Shown here: positions 1 through 5,289 of the stretch, piece by piece
Numbering within the stretch: the first letter of the stretch is position 1
Layout of the letters: the number at the start of each line of letters is the position of its first letter
NCBI GenBank assembly: GCA_937900305.1
Contig: CALCCV010000697.1
Location: 1-5,289, forward strand
Length of the DNA stretch: 5,289 nt
Source of the DNA: an uncultured Pseudobdellovibrionaceae bacterium
GTDB taxonomy: Bacteria > Bdellovibrionota > Bdellovibrionia > Bdellovibrionales > Bdellovibrionaceae
Direction of reading: 5' to 3'
The notes under the pieces: generated by a model
What the model saw: only the letters and a program-made list of their open reading frames with translations
Told to the model about the DNA's origin: nothing
The model's database searches: none
Translations under genes and position numbers: made by a program

Positions 1-1
1 A

Positions 2-586
2 TCACCGGTGGCGGTGACTTTCGATATCGAGTGTTACGGTGGCGCAGGGAATGTCTTGCAATCTCATTCTGGAAAAACCTTGCAGCCTAAGGCTTCTTCA
101 TCTTATGCCATTGCCACTCCAGATTCGGGGAAGTGTGCCGGCGGCACCGCTCCTTACATGACTTCGAATGACACCAATTCTAAAAAAATGTACCAGTGCA
201 ATGGTTCGGTCACTTACGCCAATGCCGGAAGTTTGTGTGGTGTGGGCAATAGCTTTTGTTTTCCAAAGAGTGGATATTTTTGCGGCTCTTCCGGGTTCTG
301 GGTTAAAAAAGAAACTGGTTTGAAAATTAGCGTGGGATGCACTTATTCGGCTCTCCAAGCTGGAAATGCCCCCTACGTCGGAACCTATTGCGGCGGCAGT
401 TCTCTAAGTCTCGACAATGGCGCTACGACCGTGGGTCCGGGCTTCGAAGGAGCCGAGACCGATTCGCGCGGAGCCGTCTGCTGTGAGTCTCCAGTTTCAG
501 CAGGCATTTGCAAAGTGACAATCACTTCCACCGACGTCAATGCCGCCCTATCTTCACCGACATTTAAAGGTGGAAATCCATTCTAG
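2..586 (+). CDS. Cys-rich, probably exported protein of unknown function (3' part only)
   Basis: The reading frame is open from base 2, so the true start lies outside the window. The GTG codons at 8 and 14 are unlikely starts. About 194 residues are visible, ending at TAG 584-586. I do not recognise the family. The visible part is rich in Gly, Ser, Thr and Asn, has no membrane segment, and contains 11 cysteines, including one CC pair near the C-terminus (AVCCESP). This composition suggests a disulfide-bonded beta-rich domain secreted to the periplasm or cell surface. That is inference, since any signal peptide or pilin-type N-terminus would be upstream. Two stretches resemble each other weakly (AGGTAPYM and QAGNAPYVG, each near cysteines), perhaps a degenerate duplication. 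The gene converges with the minus-strand array, and the two stops share CTAG 583-586. That it is a real gene is likely; its function is unknown. Confidence 0.75.
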   Translation, partial: SPVAVTFDIECYGGAGNVLQSHSGKTLQPKASSSYAIATPDSGKCAGGTAPYMTSNDTNSKKMYQCNGSVTYANAGSLCGVGNSFCFPKSGYFCGSSGFWVKKETGLKISVGCTYSALQAGNAPYVGTYCGGSSLSLDNGATTVGPGFEGAETDSRGAVCCESPVSAGICKVTITSTDVNAALSSPTFKGGNPF

Positions 587-2511
587 AAAGTTCCCGCATC
601 CGTTAGCTTCGAAATCAATTGATCTAACTTCCGGGCTTCTCCAGGCAGAGGTCCCCGCACCCATTCGGCGCGACGTTGAGCCTGACGTTTGATATAAGTT
701 GAAAAAGCCTTTGCCCAAAAATCAGATTTTTTCGACAGACGGGTTAGCTCGTCAAATTTGAGTTTAGACCATTCGAACTCGCGGACCTCTAAGGACTCTC
801 GAGACCAGCGGTCAAAGAGGAGCGAGGGTTCCCGGCTCAATCCAGTCAGAATGACGGGATTGAATCCGTCCATTTCTGGATAGTGGGTGACCACCAGGGT
901 CTGGTGATCGTCACTCAGTAGGCCAATTTTTCGAAGTAGGTCAAAATAAGCGGAGGGGGCGCCTTCTTTCATCAACTCCGGTTGATTTTCAATACGAAGC
1001 AAGGCGACCTTCAAATCGTTGAGCGGTTTTTCAAGGCTGCGCGTCCATTCGGGATAGAGTTGAATCAAAGTGTCGACGTACCAGCTCCGCAGAAGCAAGC
1101 TGGCGTGCAAAAAAACTCGTCTGGGGAGTCGTCCTTGTTGCTGCTGCATATACGTCAATGGAAAATACAATCCGTCCACATCCAAAAGGTGCACACTGTT
1201 TTCGGGCAATAGCGACTCAAAATTACCGGCCAGTTCTCGATTTAAATGGCGGTTTCGATCTGATGAGATTGAAAATTTGTGGATCCCAAAAACCAAAATT
1301 CCTGCGCCGGCCGTGGCGAAAATAAAAGTTCGCGAAGATGGTTTCAGCATTGTTTCAAGTCGACGAAGAGTTGTCATCACGGTCCAACCCATCAGTCCCA
1401 AAAGCAGCAAAAAAAACAACCAATAGTAGTTTCCATACCACCAATCTAAAGACGCGACCGTCACCGGTGGCGAGTCTGGCACTGGGAAGTTGATCAGAAA
1501 CGTCGAGAGCTCTCCGGTTGCCAACCACAGCATGCCGATGAGGATCAGCGCCCGCCAACTCCAGCGGCGAACAAGACTCACCAGCGCGGGCCCAGCCAAA
1601 AGCAAGAGCCACTGGAACTGTTGCCACAGCAATCGGTATTGGCGAAGCCATTGATCGGACCAAATGGCCCAATCGCGGTGAAGATCTAAAGTCCCCCGCT
1701 CCTGGCGAATGGCGACATCCCACAAAAGGGCCAGAGTTTTTGGAGAGCCCCAGTTAAAAAGTGGATCGCCATGAGCGGTGATCATTGACCACAGCCAAGG
1801 CGACAGCCCCACTGTCACTCCCGCGACGAAGAGCAAAACATCCTGACCAAAGAGTTTGGCAGTTTGCAATTTGGGTTGATCTTCTGCACGCCAGCTCACC
1901 AACCAAAAGAACAGCATCAGCGGAACAGAAAAATAATGACTGCAGACACTCAGACCCACAAAAATCGATTGAACGACGAGCTGGTATTTTCGGGCTCGGG
2001 GTCGCACTGGGGAATCCACTTTGAGCACATAGGAAAGGCACCACCACAGCGAGGCTAAGGTCAATAGAGCGTTCAATGAGTAGCGCTCGGCAAAGTGTGA
2101 AGCTCTGACCAAGACCGGAGAATTCAGATACATGGCCAGCCCGCCGATGGCGAAAAGCAGTCGACCGACGCTGGTGAAATTGTTTTTTGAGAAATCCGAA
2201 AACTTAGAAAAGGCTGTGTGCACTGATTCGATAATCGCCAGCAACAGAGTCAAACATCCGGCCATACAGATCGCCGCAAACAAATTGAGAACGTGGGCTG
2301 GATCGCCCGGAAAAACAAACTGCAAAAGATTTGCAATCAAACCATACAACGGATACCCGGGAGGATTTGGCAGTCCTCCCAAGCTGACGACAGTGGTTAA
2401 AACGGAACTGGGTCCTTGGCCAATTTCAGGACTGGCTCCGGCGACAAATACGACTGAAAAAATTAAAAAATGGGCCAGGTTGCTGAATCGAGCCCAGAGA
2501 TTGTTCAACAT
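583..2511 (-). CDS. DUF2723 (TMEM260-like) polytopic membrane protein, putative GT-C-type glycosyltransferase
   Basis: This is a 642-residue integral membrane protein with about ten hydrophobic segments between residues 13 and 412 and a soluble C-terminal region from about 413. Family marks in order are a PPGYPLY loop (50-56) followed by a PAHVLNLF segment (71-78), AERYSLNAL (141-149), FNWGSP (252-257), and a C-terminal DGLYFPLTYMQ stretch (446-456) with SWYVDTL after it (476-482). These fit the DUF2723 family, whose eukaryotic member TMEM260 is a protein O-mannosyltransferase; bacterial substrates are largely unknown. Oddly, the usual acidic D-x-G-E element before the HPPG loop is not apparent, and the His of HPPG reads Asn (N49). 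ATG 2509-2511 is taken as the start because an in-frame TGA lies two codons upstream (2515-2517). No good Shine-Dalgarno is visible: the nearest, CAGG at 2527-2530, is 15 nt away. It follows the hydrolase gene by 71 bp on the same strand and is probably cotranscribed. Family call fairly sure, activity unsure. Confidence 0.82.
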   Translation of the reverse strand: MLNNLWARFSNLAHFLIFSVVFVAGASPEIGQGPSSVLTTVVSLGGLPNPPGYPLYGLIANLLQFVFPGDPAHVLNLFAAICMAGCLTLLLAIIESVHTAFSKFSDFSKNNFTSVGRLLFAIGGLAMYLNSPVLVRASHFAERYSLNALLTLASLWWCLSYVLKVDSPVRPRARKYQLVVQSIFVGLSVCSHYFSVPLMLFFWLVSWRAEDQPKLQTAKLFGQDVLLFVAGVTVGLSPWLWSMITAHGDPLFNWGSPKTLALLWDVAIRQERGTLDLHRDWAIWSDQWLRQYRLLWQQFQWLLLLAGPALVSLVRRWSWRALILIGMLWLATGELSTFLINFPVPDSPPVTVASLDWWYGNYYWLFFLLLLGLMGWTVMTTLRRLETMLKPSSRTFIFATAGAGILVFGIHKFSISSDRNRHLNRELAGNFESLLPENSVHLLDVDGLYFPLTYMQQQQGRLPRRVFLHASLLLRSWYVDTLIQLYPEWTRSLEKPLNDLKVALLRIENQPELMKEGAPSAYFDLLRKIGLLSDDHQTLVVTHYPEMDGFNPVILTGLSREPSLLFDRWSRESLEVREFEWSKLKFDELTRLSKKSDFWAKAFSTYIKRQAQRRAEWVRGPLPGEARKLDQLISKLTDAGTF

Positions 2512-2548
2512 AGTTCATCATTTCGACCTGACGTGCGCTAGTCAACAT

Positions 2549-2576
2549 CCGATCAGATCGGATCGGATCTGATCGG
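2549..2576. repeat. Perfect 11-bp inverted repeat (hairpin) with 6-nt loop
   Basis: CCGATCAGATC at 2549-2559 pairs exactly with GATCTGATCGG at 2566-2576 around the loop GGATCG. It sits in the 71-bp gap between the hydrolase stop and the DUF2723 start. Neither strand shows a T-run after the stem, so it is not a standard intrinsic terminator. It could instead be an mRNA stability or processing structure, or a palindromic protein-binding site. Its presence is certain from the sequence; its role is unknown. Confidence 0.85.
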
Positions 2577-2585
2577 AGTAGATCA
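2551..2585. repeat. Tandem GATCN pentamer array (six GATC sites in 35 bp)
   Basis: Five consecutive GATCN units start at 2551, 2556, 2561, 2566 and 2571 (N = A, G, G, T, G). One degenerate unit, GAGTA, follows at 2576, then a sixth GATC unit at 2581. The last unit contains the TGA stop of the hydrolase gene (2583-2585 on the minus strand). Each GATC is a Dam-type methylation target if the host has such an enzyme. The array may have grown by slippage of a 5-bp unit, and its near-palindromic units create the hairpin at 2549-2576. Confidence 0.85.
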
Positions 2586-3836
2586 GAACAGACTTGCGAA
2601 TTCTGAGATCGCTGAGTCGACAAGATCTTGAATTTCACGTCGTTTCGATAACTCTGACCACGGGCCGGCTTCAAAGAGCTGATGCTTCTGGGCTTTTAGT
2701 TTTTCCAAAACGCGCTTTGCCGCCCTTTCGATTCGAGGTTCTACAATTTGCGTCAGCGACAAGAATGGAGTGGGTCCCGATGGAAAATTTCCGGGAGAGA
2801 GTCCGCAAAGACCCGAGATCATGCGATCGAGCATCCATCTGCGTTCTTTCACACTTTCTACGGCCCACCGAAAAAATGAATACGTGACCGGAAAATGGCG
2901 CGGGTTCAAAACGCGAGTCTGCCAAATCTCTTGCATTTTTTCTCGAACCAGAGCGCGCGCCACCAGTTCGACAAAATGACCGTTGTCTAGGGTGCCTATG
3001 ATCACAAAGTCTTCGTGTTTTGAAAAATCATCTGGCATCAGAAGGTCTCGTTTTGCGCTCGATGTGTTGCCGAGAATTTCGAGGTTTGGCATAGTTTTCA
3101 GACTGTATCGTGAACGACCCCAGGACGCGGCAAGACCGGAGCGGCGATAGAGCAGAGCGACGGTCAGCGCACAGCTTAAAAAAACGCTCTGTGATTCGTC
3201 CATGTCGATATCAAAACCGTGCAATTCGTGCAGCAGGGTGAAACTTTCCCGAACCATTTTTTCTTGGTGGTTCGGGGTGACCTTGAGATTTCGAAAAACT
3301 TCAACGTAGGTGCTAAAGCAATTGCTCAAAAACACCTTCAAGGGCACCGCCCGAACTCCTTCGTGGTGGATCTCGACAACGGCTGGAAATTTTCGCCCAT
3401 CACTTTCAAGGAGAACATACACGGCGGCATGGGCAAAACTTTGGCAACCTTCGACAAGAGTTGTGAAAATCCCGTCGGAGTGGCGAGATCGATTGCACAA
3501 GAGCACGTCGCCAGTTTGCAACTTGAGATTTCGATAATGCACTGTATTTCCAACTGTGGGATAGGCCGCGATCGAAAACTCAGACTGGCGAGCCCATTGT
3601 TTGAAAACAATCTTTCGACCATCCAATGCCATCCCGAAATTCCGGTCCGCTTCGGCTTGTTCGTCCAGCAAGAAAGTCCAATTATTAACTTCAGCAGCCT
3701 TCCGCGTGCGAGCTTTCCAGCGTTGGTATTGAAAACGTTGTTCGTGGTTGGGCCTGCCAAGCCGTAAGTAAGCCGCTTCGTGCTCGTCCATTGTGGTTTG
3801 TGAGTTTCGATCAATGTCTTTTAGGTATTTTGCCAT
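2583..3836 (-). CDS. YiiX/YebB-like permuted NlpC/P60 (papain-fold) cysteine hydrolase
   Basis: This 417-residue protein has no signal peptide or membrane segment and is probably cytoplasmic. The central part has the layout of the circularly permuted papain-like YiiX/YaeF group: LQTGDVLL (106-113), SFAHAAVYV with the candidate catalytic His136, PAVVEIHHEGVRAVPL (151-166) with E155, and FDIDMDESQSVFLSCAL (208-224) with the candidate nucleophile Cys222. In this family the His precedes the Cys, and members are amidases, peptidases or acyl hydrolases, often of unknown substrate. Residues 1-100 and about 290-417 are extra to the core; the C-terminal part is charged and probably helical. ATG 3834-3836 is chosen because GAGG lies at 3841-3844, four bases upstream; the next Met (codon 16) has no such site. 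The start overlaps the upstream hydroxylase-like gene by 16 bp, suggesting translational coupling. The substrate cannot be read from the sequence; lipid or peptidoglycan bonds are both possible. Confidence 0.75.
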   Translation of the reverse strand: MAKYLKDIDRNSQTTMDEHEAAYLRLGRPNHEQRFQYQRWKARTRKAAEVNNWTFLLDEQAEADRNFGMALDGRKIVFKQWARQSEFSIAAYPTVGNTVHYRNLKLQTGDVLLCNRSRHSDGIFTTLVEGCQSFAHAAVYVLLESDGRKFPAVVEIHHEGVRAVPLKVFLSNCFSTYVEVFRNLKVTPNHQEKMVRESFTLLHELHGFDIDMDESQSVFLSCALTVALLYRRSGLAASWGRSRYSLKTMPNLEILGNTSSAKRDLLMPDDFSKHEDFVIIGTLDNGHFVELVARALVREKMQEIWQTRVLNPRHFPVTYSFFRWAVESVKERRWMLDRMISGLCGLSPGNFPSGPTPFLSLTQIVEPRIERAAKRVLEKLKAQKHQLFEAGPWSELSKRREIQDLVDSAISEFASLF

Positions 3837-4522
3837 GCGCCCTCAAATTTTCGCCAAAGCCTTGCTAGCTCTTCCGCCTCTCGGTGGGTCGGTTCTCGGT
3901 GCACACGCAAAATGCGGTCGCCCCCCAAGAGCAAGTTGTAATTGGATTCGACATGCAAGTGATGCAGATAGTGATTTCGAAAAATCCATTTCATGTATCG
4001 AGTTTTCGCTATAAGTTGCACGGGCCTTGGTGCCAAAGAAAGCAATTCGGGCTGATGAATAAATGGATGGATGTATTTGCTCATTAGCACGGGCAGAAAA
4101 GCCACGGTCAGGCTAGCTGCAAACGAGACCCGACCAAAGATCAAGGCGATGAAAAGTGGACCAGTCAAAAACGGAATCGCAAAAGGCAAAATGCCTTGCA
4201 ATCCTTTGAGAGTGAGATTGTATTTTTCTCGCCAAATTAAATTTGCGAAATCCGTCGGAAATTCTTTTGCGATCCACCGATCAAGGGCGTGTTTTTCATT
4301 TTCGTTGCGAAACTGGGTCAGTACATCCTGCTGAAACGTATTTTCATGGTGGATGACGAAATGATGATAGTAGGCGCGTAAAAAAGGCGCAAAAAATCGT
4401 GGATATTTGAAATACAATTTCAATTGGTGAGCGTTTGGGTGACCAAAGATTCGGTGACCAAAAGATTCTGAAAGCGTCGCTGACAAAAGACCTAAGATCA
4501 GGCCCGTGAAAATTTCTATCAC
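3821..4522 (-). CDS. Fatty acid hydroxylase / sterol desaturase superfamily membrane protein
   Basis: This is a 233-residue protein with hydrophobic segments near 3-20, 108-130 and 133-148. His clusters typical of membrane di-iron enzymes are present: HRIFGH (23-28), YYHHFVIHH (51-59), HPFIH (152-156) and NHYLHHLH (183-190). The last is followed by SNYNLLLGGDRIL (193-205), like the NYG...WDRLFG end of fatty acid hydroxylases. Known relatives hydroxylate or desaturate acyl chains, sterols or carotenoids at the membrane; the substrate here is unknown, with an acyl lipid favoured by the desaturase next door. The start is set at GTG 4520-4522, six bases after GGGAGG (4529-4534), giving a 4-bp GTGA overlap with the desaturase stop. 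An upstream in-frame ATG at 4562-4564 would make a 247-residue form but a 46-bp overlap. The 3' end overlaps the hydrolase gene by 16 bp. Superfamily likely, exact reaction unsure. Confidence 0.75.
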   Translation of the reverse strand: MIEIFTGLILGLLSATLSESFGHRIFGHPNAHQLKLYFKYPRFFAPFLRAYYHHFVIHHENTFQQDVLTQFRNENEKHALDRWIAKEFPTDFANLIWREKYNLTLKGLQGILPFAIPFLTGPLFIALIFGRVSFAASLTVAFLPVLMSKYIHPFIHQPELLSLAPRPVQLIAKTRYMKWIFRNHYLHHLHVESNYNLLLGGDRILRVHREPTHREAEELARLWRKFEGAWQNT

Positions 4523-5271
4523 CAGATACCTCCCGTCTGAGAAGTGGTTTCGAGTTTGGCGCATGATCCCGCCATCGTTTTAATGGTGACCAGCACGCGC
4601 GGAAGGAGCTTTTCTTCTTTGTAAGGAATGCCAAAGTCGTGGCAAAGTTTTTTTAACTTAGGCCTTACGCGCTGACACTGCAGCAGTGTGGCATCTGGCC
4701 AAAGATGATGCTCAATTTGATAGTTCATTCCGCCGTACAAAAAATCAATGCGATCATTGCCAGTGGGAAAATTGATCGTTCCGACAATTTGGCGAAGATA
4801 AAATTCGGACTTGCCACGGGCCGCGGTTGAAAAAGTAAAGACATCGTCGCCGGTGTGGTTTGGGCCGATGGTGGCAAAACTATGAAAATTCGTGAAAATT
4901 TCAGCAAGCACTGAGTTTGCAAGTACACAGGTCGCGGCACCTGCTCCCAATGGCAAAAATAAAGACGGCAATATTGCAAATTTGAAAATAGAATAGGGCA
5001 GCAGTGATCCGATCCACAACTCCCGGCCTTCGGGAGTCAGAGGGTTCCAACTGTGCCAACCAATCCGATTGGTTTTTGAGAGTTTCTGATGATGTCGTGC
5101 TTCGGCGATCGTATTGGGTGCGTAGTAAAATGGTTTCCAGATGCAGGCCAGGACCACAGCCAAAAGATAGCGGATGGCGATGGGCATTTTCAAATTCCGA
5201 ATTTTTTCGGCGTTTCGCCAAACGACGTCAGGATCTTTTTCAGTGCCCAAGTGATAATGATGAAGGACGTT
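4519..5271 (-). CDS. Membrane fatty acid desaturase, QxxHH (front-end-like) type, 5' end missing
   Basis: About 250 C-terminal residues are visible. The fragment begins inside the second His box: NVLHHYH at 5251-5271, followed by GTEKDPD, fits HNxxHH with the first His just off the window. The third box is NYQIEHHLWP, with QIEHH at 4705-4719. Gln in place of the first His is typical of delta-5/delta-6 front-end and linoleoyl-CoA-type desaturases. NHTGDD (about residue 138 of the fragment) and the ending KLCHDFGIPY also fit the family. These enzymes use a di-iron centre, O2 and an electron donor to place a double bond in an acyl chain at the inner membrane. The first His box and any N-terminal cytochrome b5 domain would lie outside. 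The TTG at 5248-5250 is not the real start, because conserved coding sequence continues upstream of it. The stop TGA 4519-4521 overlaps the GTG start of the next gene. Regiospecificity is not readable from the sequence. Confidence 0.88.
   Translation of the reverse strand, partial: NVLHHYHLGTEKDPDVVWRNAEKIRNLKMPIAIRYLLAVVLACIWKPFYYAPNTIAEARHHQKLSKTNRIGWHSWNPLTPEGRELWIGSLLPYSIFKFAILPSLFLPLGAGAATCVLANSVLAEIFTNFHSFATIGPNHTGDDVFTFSTAARGKSEFYLRQIVGTINFPTGNDRIDFLYGGMNYQIEHHLWPDATLLQCQRVRPKLKKLCHDFGIPYKEEKLLPRVLVTIKTMAGSCAKLETTSQTGGIW
4529..4534 (-). promoter_or_regulatory. Ribosome binding site GGGAGG deciding the GTG start of the hydroxylase-like gene
   Basis: On the minus strand GGGAGG is followed by six bases (TATCTG) and then GTG at 4520-4522. 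This spacing is near ideal and it lies inside the end of the desaturase gene. It favours the GTG start with a GTGA stop/start overlap over the ATG at 4562-4564. Confidence 0.7.
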
Positions 5272-5289
5272 AGATCGGAAGAGCGTCGT
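5272..5289. other. Illumina TruSeq adapter remnant (artefact, not genomic)
   Basis: The final 18 bases, AGATCGGAAGAGCGTCGT, match exactly the start of the standard Illumina TruSeq adapter read-through sequence; the minus strand reads as the end of the matching primer (ACGCTCTTCCGATCT). The genomic insert ends at 5271, and the A at 5272 fits A-tailing before ligation. The desaturase frame is open across it and would add a false TTLFRS at the N-terminal side of the fragment. Confidence 0.96.

Noticed and set aside
8..16. GTG codons as start of the Cys-rich protein
   Set aside because: The frame is open to the window edge, and these lie too close to it to judge a ribosome binding site; the protein is more simply read as truncated.
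2517..2545. Possible sigma-70-like promoter on the minus strand: TTGACT at 2540-2545, 17-bp spacer, AATGAT at 2517-2522
   Set aside because: The -10 box matches only 4 of 6 positions, and the transcript would start at about the ATG at 2511, requiring a leaderless mRNA. Too weak to annotate without transcript data, although the lack of a good Shine-Dalgarno for that gene keeps it from being impossible.
2132..2572. 146-codon + strand frame running into the GATCN array
   Set aside because: It is antisense to the conserved N-terminal DUF2723 region and shows no family features. Its end in the repeat is coincidental.
2549..2576. Hairpin as an intrinsic terminator for the hydrolase transcript
   Set aside because: No T-run follows the stem on either strand, so it lacks the second element of an intrinsic terminator.
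3219..3767. 182-codon open frame on the + strand inside the hydrolase gene
   Set aside because: It lies wholly antisense to a gene with recognisable family motifs, and its translation shows no domain or sensible composition. It is a shadow frame.
4520..4564. ATG at 4562-4564 as start of the hydroxylase-like gene
   Set aside because: The extra 14 residues are polar and unlike the membrane-embedded start. The GTG at 4520-4522 has a well-spaced GGGAGG and a compact 4-bp overlap.
5248..5250. TTG as start codon of the desaturase
   Set aside because: Conserved His-box residues (NVLHHYH) lie directly upstream in frame, so the gene continues past the window edge.

Overview
The window is 5289 bases of roughly balanced GC, almost fully coding, with short overlaps between genes. 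It is clearly bacterial DNA. The gene families (a Cys-rich secreted protein, a DUF2723/TMEM260-type membrane protein, a YiiX-like cysteine hydrolase and membrane di-iron fatty-acid enzymes) would fit a Gram-negative such as a Bdellovibrionota or deltaproteobacterium-like lineage. That placement is a weak inference, because no marker gene is present.

Layout: positions 2-586 (+) hold the 3' end of a Cys-rich, probably exported protein of unknown function. The rest is a minus-strand array transcribed from high to low coordinates. Its order is a QxxHH-type fatty acid desaturase (4519-5271, 5' end missing), a fatty-acid-hydroxylase-superfamily His-box membrane protein (3821-4522), a YiiX/YebB-like permuted NlpC/P60 cysteine hydrolase (2583-3836) and a DUF2723 GT-C-like membrane protein (583-2511). 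The first three genes overlap (4 bp, then 16 bp) and look like one translationally coupled operon. The fourth follows after a 71-bp gap. That gap carries a tandem GATCN pentamer array which also forms a perfect 11-bp hairpin. The array and the + strand gene converge and share one CTAG for both stop codons.

How the genes may work together: the desaturase and hydroxylase-like protein both carry His boxes typical of membrane di-iron oxygen-activating enzymes and probably act in turn on acyl lipids. The hydrolase (amidase, peptidase or thioesterase-like fold) and the GT-C-like protein would fit a cell-envelope or lipid-modifying locus. That pathway link rests on operon context only.

A technical point matters for interpretation. 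The last 18 bases (5272-5289) exactly match the start of an Illumina TruSeq adapter, so they are not genomic. The desaturase frame stays open through them, so an automatic translation would gain a false N-terminal TTLFRS. I see no RNA gene, CRISPR array, insertion sequence or phage gene, and no non-coding stretch over 300 bases. I found no convincing new multi-gene system; the GATCN hairpin and the desaturase-hydroxylase-hydrolase grouping are the parts most worth a second look.
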